A DNA stretch of 64,000 nt from Curtobacterium sp. ZW137 (GCF_003762905.1 NZ_RJKS01000003.1:558001-622000); one strand, 5' to 3'. Shown: positions 1 to 9,216, counted from the stretch's first letter. Numbers and translations: made by a program. The notes: generated by a model from the letters alone, not told the origin.

Positions 1-683
1 GCCGTGACGACGACCCCGTGCGCCGAGTCGACCGCGATCACGCCCGACCCGCCGCAGGTGACGACGGCCAGCGGGACCCGCTCGGCGAGGGCCTTCGCGG
101 CGTCGAGTGCCGAGTCGGTGCGCGTGTACCGCATCGCCTCGACGTCGTTGGGAACGAAGACGTCGATCTCGGCGAGCCGGTCGAGCACCCCGCCGGACCA
201 CTCGCCGGTGTGGTCCCATCCGACGCCGCCGACCACGGTCGTGCCGGTGGCGCGGAGCTCCGCGACCCATCCGGGCAAGGGGTGGGCGATGCCGACGTGG
301 GTGGACGCGACCGCGCCGAGGTCGTCGGGGACGCTCAGCGCGTCGAGGTGCTCCTCGTAGGTGATGAAGCTCCGGTCGTCCGGCCCCGTGAGTGCGACGG
401 ACACCGAGCTCTGGTGCCCCGGGACGACCTCGAGCAGGCTCGTGTCGAGCAGCGGTTCGGCGGTGAGCGTCGCGTACACGTGCGCTCCGAGTACGTCGTC
501 GCCGAGCCGGCTGAGCAGCATGGTGGGGGCGCCGGCGCGGGCGGCCGCCACGGCGCGGTTCGCGACACCGCCGGGGGTGACGGTGAACGCGTCCGCGTAG
601 ACCTCGGTGCCCTGCTCCGGCGCGGTGACGCCGGCGAAGACCAGGTCGCAGAACACGTCCCCTGCGAACAGCAGTGCGGTCAC
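1..683 (-). CDS. PfkB-family sugar kinase (3' end outside window)
   Basis: Partial gene; about 227 N-terminal residues are visible and the C-terminal ATP-binding part lies beyond the window start. The GTG start at 683 gives VTALLFAGDVFCDLVF, followed by the PfkB substrate-site signature PGGVANRAVAAARAG near residue 40 and LSRLGDD shortly after. This is the ribokinase/PfkB fold, which phosphorylates a sugar or nucleoside with ATP in the cytosol. It diverges from the DeoR gene at 883, so the two probably share regulation through the dyad at 824-851. The substrate cannot be told. It does not begin like IolC, and it sits far from the inositol genes. Confidence 0.85.
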   Translation of the reverse strand, partial: MTALLFAGDVFCDLVFAGVTAPEQGTEVYADAFTVTPGGVANRAVAAARAGAPTMLLSRLGDDVLGAHVYATLTAEPLLDTSLLEVVPGHQSSVSVALTGPDDRSFITYEEHLDALSVPDDLGAVASTHVGIAHPLPGWVAELRATGTTVVGGVGWDHTGEWSGGVLDRLAEIDVFVPNDVEAMRYTRTDSALDAAKALAERVPLAVVTCGGSGVIAVDSAHGVVVT

Positions 684-823
684 GGCTTCTCCTCATCGTT
701 GCGGATCGTCCCGTCGCAGGTGTGCGCAATCCCGGGGCGGTACCGCTGGTGATGCTCAAGCCTGCGTGCTTGGTGTTGCGAGGACGTTACTCGATTGCGC
801 CAGATTTGTTAAGTCTGCGCAGA

Positions 824-851
824 ACGCAAACTGCACTGCACGAGTTTGCGT
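824..851. promoter_or_regulatory. Dyad operator between PfkB and DeoR genes
   Basis: A perfect inverted repeat: ACGCAAACT at 824-832 and AGTTTGCGT at 843-851, with a 10-nt spacer. It lies in the divergent intergenic region 684-882, upstream of both genes. DeoR regulators commonly bind repeats next to their own gene, so autoregulation by the product at 883 is the natural inference. Confidence 0.6.
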
Positions 852-870
852 GAGAGTGCGCGAGTTCGGA

Positions 871-882
871 TACAGTGGCGCC
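871..882 (+). promoter_or_regulatory. Putative -10 box of a leaderless deoR-type mRNA
   Basis: TACAGT at 871-876 lies six bases before the ATG at 883 and there is no Shine-Dalgarno sequence. This spacing puts the transcription start at or next to the start codon, the usual leaderless arrangement in actinobacteria. No good -35 box is visible. Confidence 0.45.
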
Positions 883-1662
883 ATGATCCTGCGAGAGCGG
901 CAGAACCGCATCATCAAGGCGCTGCGCGTCGAGGGCGCCGCCTCGGTCCAGGAGCTCGCCGACGCCCTGTCCGTGAGCGCGGCGACGATCCGGCGCGACC
1001 TCGAGATGCTCGACCGCAACGGCGAGCTCGTCCGCACCTGGGGCGGCGCCGTGCTCGCGCCCGGCCAGACCGCGCAGGACGGTGACGACGGCGAGCCGAT
1101 CGAGACCCCGTTCGAACAGGCCGGCGACCTCGACCTCAAGCGCCGGATGGCGGTGGCCGCTGCCGCGATGGTGCAGGACGGCCAGGTCGTCATCCTCGAC
1201 ATCGGGACCACCACGCCGCAGATCGCCGAGCTGCTCCGCGGCCGCGACATCACGGTCATCACGACGAACCTCGCCGTGTTCGACGTCCTCCGCGACGACG
1301 AGGCCGTCCGCCTGGTCCTGCTCGGTGGCGTCGTCCGGCGCAACTACCGGACGCTCGTCGGCTCCCTCGCCGAAGCGGCCCTCGAGCACGTCAGCGCCGA
1401 CCTGCTCTTCCTGTCGTGCACGGGTGTCCGCGCCAACGGGCACGTCGTGGACAACATGGCGGTCGAGGCCCCGATCAAGCAGTCGATGATCGCCGCCGCC
1501 GAGCGGGTCGTCCTGCTCGCGTCCGAAGCGAAGTTCCCCGGGACCGGGGCCCTCCGGCTCTGCTCCCTCACCGATGTCGACACGCTGATCACCACGACCG
1601 GCGCCCCCGACGAAACACTCGCACACAGCCGGAACGCCGGCGGAGAGGTCATCACCACATGA
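883..1662 (+). CDS. DeoR-family transcriptional regulator
   Basis: 259 residues, normal for the family. The N-terminal winged helix-turn-helix (about residues 1-55) reads RQNRIIKALRVEG then VQELADALSVSAATIRRDLEML. The C-terminal DeoR sensor domain has the typical DIGTTT phosphate-sugar loop near residue 105, then TTNLAVFDVL and LLGGVVRRNYRTLVG. Such proteins repress sugar genes until a sugar phosphate binds. I place the start at 883 rather than further upstream because the family sequence begins there. The stop overlaps the next gene as ATGA, so it is translationally coupled to the GH4 gene and probably controls it and the divergent kinase. Confidence 0.92.
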   Translation: MILRERQNRIIKALRVEGAASVQELADALSVSAATIRRDLEMLDRNGELVRTWGGAVLAPGQTAQDGDDGEPIETPFEQAGDLDLKRRMAVAAAAMVQDGQVVILDIGTTTPQIAELLRGRDITVITTNLAVFDVLRDDEAVRLVLLGGVVRRNYRTLVGSLAEAALEHVSADLLFLSCTGVRANGHVVDNMAVEAPIKQSMIAAAERVVLLASEAKFPGTGALRLCSLTDVDTLITTTGAPDETLAHSRNAGGEVITT

Positions 1663-3017
1663 AGCTCTGCATCCTCGGAGGCGGCGGGTTCCGCACGCCG
1701 TACGTGTACCAGGCACTGCTCCGCGACACCGGCTCGCCCCGCGTGGAAGAGGTCGCGCTCTACGACGTGGACGAGGCCCGGCTGCACGCGATGGTCGCGA
1801 TCCTGACCGAGCTCGCCGCCGAGTTCCCGGACGCTCCCGTCCTGAAGCCCACCACCGACCTGCACCGTGCGGTCGAGGGAAGCGACTACGTGTTCGCCGC
1901 CCTGCGTGTCGGCGGGCTCGAAGGACGCCGTTGCGACGAGCACGTCGCGCTCGACCTCAACGTCCTCGGGCAGGAGACCACCGGTCCCGGCGGGTTGGCC
2001 TACGCCATCCGCACCGTGCCCGTCATGGTCGAGGCCGCGAAGGTCATCCGCGACCTCGCCCCGAACGCGTACGTGATGAACTTCACGAACCCCGCCGGCA
2101 TCATCACCGAGGCGATGCAGACCGTCCTCGGCGACCGCGTGCTCGGCATCTGCGACACCCCGTCCGGCCTCGGTCGCCGGGTGGCCGGCATGCTCGGGCT
2201 CGACCACACCCGCGTCCAGATGGACTACGTCGGCCTGAACCACCTCGGCTGGATGCGCCGCGTGATGTACGACGGCCGCGACGTCCTGCCGGAGCTGATG
2301 GCCGACGACGAGCGCCTCGGGGCGATGGAAGAGGGACACGTCTTCGGCCTGGACTGGATCCGTTCGCTCGGCTCGATCCCGAACGAGTACCTCTTCTACT
2401 ACTACTTCAACCGCGATGCCGTGCGCTCGATCATCGGCTCCGGCAAGACCCGCGGGGACTTCCTGGCAGAGAGCCAGTCCGCGTTCTACGACCGGGCCAG
2501 TGCTGCCGGCAACGGTGTCGCCGACCTCTGGCGGGAGACCGTCGCCCGCCGCAGTGCGTCCTACATGGCCGAGGCCAAGGGCGGCACGCAGGACGAACCG
2601 CTCGACCCGAAGGAACGCGAGACCGACCCGTCGCACCAGGGCTACGCGGGCGTCGCGCTCGGCGTGATGGCAGCGATCAGCCGCAACGAGCGTCAGACGA
2701 TGATCCTCAACGTCCGGAACAACGGCACCATCGCCGGGCTCCCGCGCGACGCGGTGGTCGAGGTGCCGACCATGGTCGACGCGAACGGCGTGCACCCGAT
2801 GACGACCGACCAGCCGGACCTGCACCAGATCGGCCTGATGAGCCAGGTCAAGGCCGTCGAACGGCACACCATCGCCGCCGCGCTCACCGGCTCGAAGGAC
2901 GAGGCCCTCAAGGCGTTCGCCCTGCACCCCCTGGTCGACAGCGTCACCGTCGCGCGGGACCTGGTGCGCGGGTACATCGACGCGATCCCGGAGGTGGCTG
3001 CGGTCCTGACGAAGTAG
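1659..3017 (+). CDS. GH4 family 6-phospho-glycosidase
   Basis: 452 residues, typical for glycoside hydrolase family 4. The N-terminal Rossmann fold (KLCILGGGGFRTPYV) binds NAD+. NFTNPAG, ICDTPSG and LNHLGW (residues about 140-205) hold the family metal-binding Cys and His and the substrate phosphate region. GH4 enzymes cleave phosphorylated disaccharides by transient oxidation at C3, using NAD+ and a divalent metal. The sequence resembles the 6-phospho-beta-glucosidase branch, but anomer and sugar are inference. The gene overlaps the DeoR stop by four bases, and the neighbouring kinase fits a phospho-sugar pathway. No PTS gene is visible. Confidence 0.88.
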   Translation: MKLCILGGGGFRTPYVYQALLRDTGSPRVEEVALYDVDEARLHAMVAILTELAAEFPDAPVLKPTTDLHRAVEGSDYVFAALRVGGLEGRRCDEHVALDLNVLGQETTGPGGLAYAIRTVPVMVEAAKVIRDLAPNAYVMNFTNPAGIITEAMQTVLGDRVLGICDTPSGLGRRVAGMLGLDHTRVQMDYVGLNHLGWMRRVMYDGRDVLPELMADDERLGAMEEGHVFGLDWIRSLGSIPNEYLFYYYFNRDAVRSIIGSGKTRGDFLAESQSAFYDRASAAGNGVADLWRETVARRSASYMAEAKGGTQDEPLDPKERETDPSHQGYAGVALGVMAAISRNERQTMILNVRNNGTIAGLPRDAVVEVPTMVDANGVHPMTTDQPDLHQIGLMSQVKAVERHTIAAALTGSKDEALKAFALHPLVDSVTVARDLVRGYIDAIPEVAAVLTK

Positions 3018-3039
3018 CGAGGCGAGGGGCGAGCGTGCT

Positions 3040-4803
3040 CTACACGGGGTGCGCCGCCGCGCGCTCGGAGACCATCGTCAAGAACACGGACGCGGTCCAG
3101 GTCATGCTGCGGTCCCGGAGCCCCGCGCCGGTCACGGCGTCGAAGTTCTCCGCCATCCCTGCCGCGGCGCAGGTGTCGACGAACCGGTCCCTGATGTCCG
3201 CGGCCAGGTCGGCGTACCCGGCCCGAGCGAGCCCGTCGACGAGCAGCATCGTCGACGGCGCCCAGATCGGGCCCCGCCAGTAGCCGTCGGCCTCGTACAG
3301 GGGGCTCCACAGCGGCTCGGTCGCCAGACCGTTGCGGGTCAGGTACCCACCGTTGAACAGTCGTTCCACTGATGCCGCGCGTTGCTCTGCCGGCAGGAGT
3401 TCGCCGAGCACGAGCGGCATCAGGGTGATCAGACTGTCGGCGTCGATCACGGCCCCGGTGCGGGTGTCCCGTGCCACGAACCTGCCGTCCACCCAGAACC
3501 GTTCGCACAGCATGCGGATCGTCGCGTCAGCCCGCGTGCGCCACGCGGTCGCCTCCGTGCGGCGGCCGAGGGCGTCCGCCATGCGACCGAGCGTGCGCAT
3601 CTGCAGTGCCAGGTACGCGAGCAGATCGGGGCTCTGCACGGGGACGCCGACGCCGAAGGTCGTCGCGTTGTCCCAGCCGGAGTCGTTGCCGTGGTTGTAC
3701 GAGGGCACGCCGTCGTCACTGTAGACGCGGTGCGCGAACCACCAGTCCGTCCATCGGCCCAGGGGGGTGTAGAGCGCCGCGACGGCATCGGCCGTCAGGC
3801 CGCCGCGGTCCATGAGGTGCCCGATCGACCAGCCGTGGATCGGCGGCTTGACGAAGTTCCGTTCGACGCCGGCGTCGTTGACGTAGTCGGGCAGGCAGCC
3901 GTGCTCGTCCTGGTGGTCGAAGACCGCGAACAGCTGGTCGGCGGCGGCGTCCGGGTTCCGCCACAGCGCCATGGCGTTGAAGCAGTGGTCCCAGCTCCAC
4001 ACGTTCGTCATGCGGTTCTTCGACATGAGCATCGATTCGCGGCGGAGGAGTCCGCCGGCCGGGACGATCGCAGCCCACGTCACGAAGGTCGCGAGCCGGA
4101 CCGCGTCGTCCAGCCGTGGGTCACCGCGCTGGTCGCCGCCGTGCAGGCGCCACCAGGCGTCGAAGTCCGCCTGGGCGGCGGCAGCTACGTCGGCGACGGG
4201 CGCTGGTCGGTCGTCCCGGACGGCGCTGCCGTACTCGTCGATGACGATGACTGCCGATCCCGTGGCGAACCCGTCGGTGTCACCGGGCGTGACCCGCAAG
4301 CGGGCTTCCGAGTTGCGGATGCCGTCCCAGCGGGCGTCGAACCGTGCGGTTCCGCCGGTGACGCGCAGCCGGTAGTTCCGGTTGGCGCCGCTGTCGACGA
4401 AGCGCCAGACGCCGTCCCGTTCCGGCAGCACGGCGTCGTACTGCGAAGCCGCTCGGAAGTCGAGGGTCACCGAGCCGCCGGTGACGCGCAGGTAGGCGCG
4501 GCCGGGACCGTCCAGGACCACCTCGACGGCGGTGCCGTCGTGCCGGAGGACCAGTCGGCCGGCGGTCGTCTCGGACATGGCGTCGGCGCCACCGTCGAGG
4601 AGCAGTCGGAGGATCTCGCGGTGCCGGGCGTCGCCGCGGACGGTGCGGAGGTACACGCCGTGCTCGTGCTGGTCCGGTGCGCGGAGGCTCGGATCAGCGA
4701 CCCTGGACACCGCGAAGTAGGACCCACGGCGACTGAACGGAGTCGTTGCCAGATCGACGGCGAGTTCGCGGGGGACCGCCGTGCTCACGATGTCGACGCT
4801 CAT
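3040..4803 (-). CDS. (alpha/alpha)6-barrel glycoside hydrolase, GH63/MGH-like
   Basis: 587 residues. An N-terminal beta-rich domain (to about residue 220) precedes a six-hairpin catalytic barrel. Barrel signatures include NVWSWDHCFNAMALW, KPPIHGWSIGHLMDRGG, YNHGNDSGWDNATTF and YWRGPIWAPSTMLLVDG, as in GH63-type alpha-glucosidases and glucosylglycerate or mannosylglycerate hydrolases. No signal peptide, so it should act on imported oligosaccharides. It overlaps the upstream gene as ATGA, and the pair diverges from the CUT1 transporter at 6867. The substrate is unknown; the fold assignment is firmer than the family number. Confidence 0.8.
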   Translation of the reverse strand: MSVDIVSTAVPRELAVDLATTPFSRRGSYFAVSRVADPSLRAPDQHEHGVYLRTVRGDARHREILRLLLDGGADAMSETTAGRLVLRHDGTAVEVVLDGPGRAYLRVTGGSVTLDFRAASQYDAVLPERDGVWRFVDSGANRNYRLRVTGGTARFDARWDGIRNSEARLRVTPGDTDGFATGSAVIVIDEYGSAVRDDRPAPVADVAAAAQADFDAWWRLHGGDQRGDPRLDDAVRLATFVTWAAIVPAGGLLRRESMLMSKNRMTNVWSWDHCFNAMALWRNPDAAADQLFAVFDHQDEHGCLPDYVNDAGVERNFVKPPIHGWSIGHLMDRGGLTADAVAALYTPLGRWTDWWFAHRVYSDDGVPSYNHGNDSGWDNATTFGVGVPVQSPDLLAYLALQMRTLGRMADALGRRTEATAWRTRADATIRMLCERFWVDGRFVARDTRTGAVIDADSLITLMPLVLGELLPAEQRAASVERLFNGGYLTRNGLATEPLWSPLYEADGYWRGPIWAPSTMLLVDGLARAGYADLAADIRDRFVDTCAAAGMAENFDAVTGAGLRDRSMTWTASVFLTMVSERAAAHPV

Positions 4804-6713
4804 GCGGGAGTGCCGGTCGTGGTGACGCGGTGCACCGTCTGGCCCGGACCGAGCACCACGGTCTCGGTCACGTCGCCCTGCCGGTCGGTGGAGGTGCGCG
4901 AACCGAGAGCCGAGAGGTCGAGCTCGAACGTCCGCTCACGGTCGGCCTCGTTGGTGAGCGTGAACCAGCCGTCGCGGACCAGGTACGACAGCTGGTAAGC
5001 GGCCTGACCGAGTCGGACCCGTCCGATGTCGACGAGCCGCGGGGCGACACGCAAGTCCGCCGTGAGGCTCGGGCGCACCCCCAGGTACTCCGTGACCAGG
5101 ACCCACGCGAACACGTTCGGGTACTCGTAGTAGTGCGCTGCGCCGTGCCAGTCCGACCCGTCCACGTAGTAGACGTGGTCCATGTCGTAGCGCTCGCCCA
5201 TCACCCAGTCGTCGGCGGCGCCCGCAGCGGCCACCCGGTGGAGCTGGTCCCGGAGGACGTCGCCCTCACGACGCCACGACCAGAACGCCGCGTCCCAGGA
5301 CCAGTACCGGCCGGCAGCGCACAGGTCGTACGGCCCGCCGTCACCGATCTCGGCATCGGTGTACTCGGCGATCCTCGACGACAGGAAGGTCGGGAAGCGC
5401 TGGAACTCGTCGCGTTCGGCGTCGACGAGGGCGATGACGTCCTCGACCTGATCGTCATCGGCGACACCGAAGACGGCGGGCAGCACGTTCGCGAGCAGGT
5501 GGACGTGGTCGTGGGGGACCCCCGAACGGTCGACCCAGTCGACGAAGCGGCGTGCCGAGGGGTCCCAGTGGCCGAGGGGGAGCGGCGCTCGGACCGCGGC
5601 ATCGAGCCGCGTGGCGAGCGCTCGGTACCCCGCGGCGCGCTCGTGCCGGGCATCGGCAGCGGACTCCGCGATCAACTCCTCGAGCTCCGCGAGCAGACGG
5701 AGGGAGTTCGCCGCCAGCACCGCCGCCATGGTCTCTCGGCCGTCCTTGATCACCTGGTCCTCGTAGTAGACGTCCGACCAGAGCCGACCGCGCGCGTCGA
5801 CGCAGGACTCGACGAGGGACGTCGCGCCCTCGAGGTCCGCGATCACCGAGCGCAGCCAGTCGAGGTCGTTGCTCCGCGCGACGAGGTTCCAGACGGACTC
5901 GACGACCTCGACGTTCCCGGTCACCAGGAACATCACGGCGTTCGCCGAGCCGTCGAGGCTGCCTCTGCGGACGTGGTACTCGCGATCGCCGTCCGGCTGC
6001 ACGGCGCACGGGTCGCGCCAGAGCCCCTCGGGGTCCTCGCGCATCATCCGGAGCTGGAGCTCGATCATCCGTCGGACGATGTCCTGGTCGGTGGCGCTGC
6101 CCCACGCCAACCGCCCCTTGATCTGGAACTCGTGGTCGACGTCCGGGTAGGTGCCAACGTACTTGTCGGCCAGCGTGCTGATCACGTAGCCGCTCGGGTC
6201 GGGGTAGCCGGCAGCGGTCGTCCGCTCGACCACGCACGGCAGGATCGTCCCCCAGTAGAACCCGGCCCAGGCGTCGGCGAGGTCGGCGCCACCCGGGAGC
6301 TCCAGGGCGAAGGCACCCCCGTCGACGTCCGCGTGGGGGCGGGGCCGGTGCGCGGTGACGGAGACGCTCGACGCATCGACGACCACGGTCACGCCGTCGG
6401 CGTGCACGGTCGCTGTGACCGGGCCGCCCGCCACGTGCCACGCGGTCGCGGTGCCGGACCGTCCGACGTCGGGGTCCTCCGGCAGTACCCAGCACGCGGC
6501 GGTGGCGGTCGCCTGACCGACTCCGTCCGCCGTCAGGGGCAGGACGTGGCGTTCGCCGTCGTGGACGCCGTCGACCAGGAACACCGGGCCGGGTGGGAAC
6601 CGCAGCGTGATCCGGTCGTGGGCGCCGGTGGCGCTCAGCGTCCACCGGTCGTCACTGACTGGTTCGGCCGAGGCGCCGGCGTCGAGCAGGGAAATCGGGT
6701 CGGGCGAGGACAT
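4800..6713 (-). CDS. Putative six-hairpin glycosidase, unassigned family
   Basis: 637 residues from the ATG at 6713. Longer readings are possible, but the residues before this Met look like untranslated DNA. The N-terminal third is beta-rich. The centre and C-terminus carry aromatic-acidic motifs typical of (alpha/alpha)6 enzymes, such as YVISTLADKYVG, RYWSWDAAFWSWRREGD, ERYDMDHVYYVDGSDWHG and YYEYPNVFAWVL, and end in a small beta domain. There is no signal peptide, so it is probably cytosolic. I do not recognise a characterised family. It is the promoter-proximal gene of the two-gene glycosidase operon, and presumably works with its neighbour on the glycan imported by the divergent ABC transporter. 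Confidence 0.65.
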   Translation of the reverse strand: MSSPDPISLLDAGASAEPVSDDRWTLSATGAHDRITLRFPPGPVFLVDGVHDGERHVLPLTADGVGQATATAACWVLPEDPDVGRSGTATAWHVAGGPVTATVHADGVTVVVDASSVSVTAHRPRPHADVDGGAFALELPGGADLADAWAGFYWGTILPCVVERTTAAGYPDPSGYVISTLADKYVGTYPDVDHEFQIKGRLAWGSATDQDIVRRMIELQLRMMREDPEGLWRDPCAVQPDGDREYHVRRGSLDGSANAVMFLVTGNVEVVESVWNLVARSNDLDWLRSVIADLEGATSLVESCVDARGRLWSDVYYEDQVIKDGRETMAAVLAANSLRLLAELEELIAESAADARHERAAGYRALATRLDAAVRAPLPLGHWDPSARRFVDWVDRSGVPHDHVHLLANVLPAVFGVADDDQVEDVIALVDAERDEFQRFPTFLSSRIAEYTDAEIGDGGPYDLCAAGRYWSWDAAFWSWRREGDVLRDQLHRVAAAGAADDWVMGERYDMDHVYYVDGSDWHGAAHYYEYPNVFAWVLVTEYLGVRPSLTADLRVAPRLVDIGRVRLGQAAYQLSYLVRDGWFTLTNEADRERTFELDLSALGSRTSTDRQGDVTETVVLGPGQTVHRVTTTGTPA

Positions 6714-6770
6714 CGTTGTCGTGGGTTCCTTCGAGCGGAGCTGGCGGGGGCGACGTTGCGATCCAATTAT

Positions 6771-6796
6771 GCAAACTTGTAACCAAGTCTTGCAAG
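6771..6796. promoter_or_regulatory. Candidate LacI-type operator between glycosidase and ABC operons
   Basis: Within the divergent gap 6714-6866, ACTTG at 6775-6779 and CAAGT at 6784-6788 form an exact dyad, flanked by GCAA and TTGC. The 8-bp palindrome CTTGCAAG follows at 6789-6796. One protein bound here could control both operons; the LacI regulator at 10124 is the likely candidate. Confidence 0.45.
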
Positions 6797-6866
6797 AGCG
6801 TGGCAAACGTGGTCATCATGAGTGCCGACACCCCGTCTGGGGACCACTCGATCGAGGAGGATCGAA

Positions 6867-8201
6867 ATGACCGCATCGTCGCGTCACCGCTGGCGCACCC
6901 GGGTCGGTGCCCTCACCGCAGCGGGCGCCGTGCTCGCCGGACTGCTCACCGGCTGTTCGACGTCGTCGTCCGGCGACACCGGCTCGAAGACACTGACCGC
7001 ATGGGCCTGGGGCTCACCGGCCGTCGGCATGCAGGCCGCCGGCAAGGCCTTCGAGAAGACGCACCCCGGCGTCACCGTGAAGGTGCAGGACGTCGGCAAC
7101 CCCGCCATCTGGGACAAGATCACCACCGGCATGGCGGCCGGTGGAACCGGGCTGCCCGACGTCATGGACATCGGCGGTGACTACATGGGCAACTACCTCG
7201 AGACGTTCCCCGACGGCTTCGCGAACCTCAGTGACATGGGAGCGGATTCGTTGTCGAAGGACTTCCCGAGCGGGCTGTGGGACGGCGGCCAGGACACGAA
7301 GGGGCAGCAGTTCGGCGTGCCCTTCGAGGTGAACACCAACCTCGTGTTCTACCGCAAGGACCTCTTCGAGAAGGCCGGCGTCGACGTCGACTCGGTGACG
7401 ACCTGGGACCAGATGCTCGATGCGGGCAAGAAGATCAAGCAGGCCACCGGGGCGAACCTCTTCGCGATCGACAAGGCGGCATCGCAGGCGGACGCCGCGA
7501 ACTTCTGGCAGATGCTCGCGCGCCTGCAGAAGACCTTCTTCTTCGACAAGAAGGGCGACATCACGCTGAACGACACCGGGAGCGTCAAGGCCCTCCAGTT
7601 CCTCCAGGAAGCCAACGACGCCGGGCTGGTCACCGACATCCCGCAGAGCCAGGGCACCACCTCGCAGATGAAGGGCCAGTCACCGGTCGCGATCATGCCC
7701 GGCGCGTCCTGGATGGTCGGCAGCTTCGCATCGACCGCGCCCGAGATGCAGGGCAAGTGGGGCGTCCGCACCTCGCCGGCGATGGAGCCGGGTGGCCTCA
7801 CGGCCGCATCGGCCGGCGGCACGTACCTGACGGTCGCGAAGGCCAGCAAGAACCAGGCGCTCGCGTACGAGTTCGTCAAGTACGCGATGGCCACGAAGGA
7901 CGGCCAGCAGATCGTGACCGAGAAGGCCGGGCTGTTCCCGAGCTTCGAGCCGATGTGGGACGAAGCCTCCTTCAAGAAGGACGACCCGTACTTCGGCGTC
8001 AACACGAACGACCTGGTCACGGGTGCACTCAGCCAGAAGACGCCGCCGGACTACTACACGAAGGACTACGCCAAGGCCCTCAAGGTCTACGACGACGCGC
8101 AGACGCAGGTGCTGGTGCAGGGCAAGGACCCGAGGAAGGCCCTCGATGCAGCCGCTGACCTGCTCAAGTCCCAGACCGGCCGGAAGATCTCCGGCGACTG
8201 A
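6867..8201 (+). CDS. CUT1 ABC transporter sugar-binding lipoprotein
   Basis: 444 residues. The ATG at 6867 follows a strong ribosome site (GAGGAGG) and gives a signal peptide with lipobox LTGC, lipidated Cys30. The mature part is an extracellular solute-binding protein of family 1: an early AWAWGSP strand, GLPDVMDIGGDYM, and GVPFEVNTNLVFYRKDLFEKAG in the hinge region. It delivers an oligosaccharide to the permeases at 8257 and 9213. Divergent glycosidases suggest the ligand is an oligosaccharide hydrolysed inside the cell. A 12-bp hairpin follows the stop codon. Confidence 0.92.
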   Translation: MTASSRHRWRTRVGALTAAGAVLAGLLTGCSTSSSGDTGSKTLTAWAWGSPAVGMQAAGKAFEKTHPGVTVKVQDVGNPAIWDKITTGMAAGGTGLPDVMDIGGDYMGNYLETFPDGFANLSDMGADSLSKDFPSGLWDGGQDTKGQQFGVPFEVNTNLVFYRKDLFEKAGVDVDSVTTWDQMLDAGKKIKQATGANLFAIDKAASQADAANFWQMLARLQKTFFFDKKGDITLNDTGSVKALQFLQEANDAGLVTDIPQSQGTTSQMKGQSPVAIMPGASWMVGSFASTAPEMQGKWGVRTSPAMEPGGLTAASAGGTYLTVAKASKNQALAYEFVKYAMATKDGQQIVTEKAGLFPSFEPMWDEASFKKDDPYFGVNTNDLVTGALSQKTPPDYYTKDYAKALKVYDDAQTQVLVQGKDPRKALDAAADLLKSQTGRKISGD

Positions 8202-8207
8202 CCAACC

Positions 8208-8240
8208 GTGGCGGGTGTCGCGATCCGTGACACCCGCCAC
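8208..8240 (+). other. Intercistronic hairpin after the binding-protein gene
   Basis: Exact 12-bp stem: GTGGCGGGTGTC at 8208-8219 pairs with 8229-8240 across a 9-nt loop, with no T-tract. It lies between the binding-protein stop and the first permease start. Structures in this position often stabilise the upstream mRNA or attenuate read-through, giving more binding protein than permease. Confidence 0.6.
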
Positions 8241-8256
8241 CTCGAGACGAGAAGCG

Positions 8257-9216
8257 ATGTCGACCACCACACACTCCGGTTCCCGGACGACGCCCCCTGG
8301 TCCCCCTGTCCAGAGTCCGACACCCCCGGCACGACGTCCTCGCCGACGATCGGGAGCGGCGCTCCGTGCGACGCTCGTGCCCTACGTGTTCCTGCTCCCG
8401 GTGATCGTCCTGTTCGCCGGCTTCAAGGTCTACCCGGTGCTCTCGGCCCTCTGGCTGAGCCTGACCCAGAACGTCGGCGGGCTCACGACCTTCGTCGGCG
8501 GGCAGAACTACGCCAGGATCGCGGGTGACCCGCTCTTCTGGACCGCGCTCCGCAACACCGTCGAGATCCTGCTGTTCCAGGTCCCGATGATGCTGGTGCT
8601 CGCGATCCTCCTGGCGGTCGCGTTCAACTCGAAGCTCCTGAAGGCGCGCGCGTTCTTCCGCGTCGCGTACTTCGTCCCGATCGTGATGGGGCTCGTGGCC
8701 TACGGGATCCTGTTCTCGGCGCTGTTGTCGCAGAACGGCTTCATCAACTACCTGCTGTCGCTCGTCGGGATCCACTCGGTGCCATGGCTGGCCGACCCGT
8801 TCTGGGCGAAGGTCTCGATCGTGCTGGCGATGACCTGGCACTACACCGGGCAGAACGCCGTGATGTACCTCGCGCAGCTGCAGTCGATCCCCGAGGAACT
8901 GTACGAGGCAGCGCAGATGGACGGCGCGAACCGTCGCCAGCAGTTCTGGCACGTGACGCTGCCGGGGCTCCGGCCGGCGATCCTGTTGACGGTCGTCCTC
9001 TCCACGATCGGGACGCTGCAGCTCTTCGACGAGCCGTTCGTGCTCACCGGCGGTGGCCCGGACAACGCGACGCTGACCATCGGCATGTACCTGTACCAGA
9101 ACGCCTTCCGGAACTTCGACTTCGGGTACGCGTCCGCGATCGGGTACGTCCTCGCGATCATCGTCGCCGCCATCTCCGTGATCCAGATGCTCGTCCTCAG
9201 GAGGCGTTCCGCATGA
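8257..9216 (+). CDS. CUT1 ABC sugar permease, MalF/UgpA type
   Basis: 319 residues with six membrane segments after a Pro/Arg-rich cytosolic N-terminus. The EAA loop that docks the ATPase is clear: EAAQMDGANRRQQFWHVTLP near residue 220. Start chosen at the ATG after GAGACGAGAAG. The stop overlaps the next permease as ATGA. No ATPase gene is present in the operon; CUT1 systems in actinobacteria usually share an MsiK-type ATPase encoded elsewhere. Confidence 0.92.
   Translation: MSTTTHSGSRTTPPGPPVQSPTPPARRPRRRSGAALRATLVPYVFLLPVIVLFAGFKVYPVLSALWLSLTQNVGGLTTFVGGQNYARIAGDPLFWTALRNTVEILLFQVPMMLVLAILLAVAFNSKLLKARAFFRVAYFVPIVMGLVAYGILFSALLSQNGFINYLLSLVGIHSVPWLADPFWAKVSIVLAMTWHYTGQNAVMYLAQLQSIPEELYEAAQMDGANRRQQFWHVTLPGLRPAILLTVVLSTIGTLQLFDEPFVLTGGGPDNATLTIGMYLYQNAFRNFDFGYASAIGYVLAIIVAAISVIQMLVLRRRSA

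Noticed and set aside
1..683. The PfkB kinase as the missing IolC of the inositol pathway
   Set aside because: It begins like a ribokinase-type protein, lies about 19 kb from the iol operon, and is paired with a DeoR/GH4 unit.
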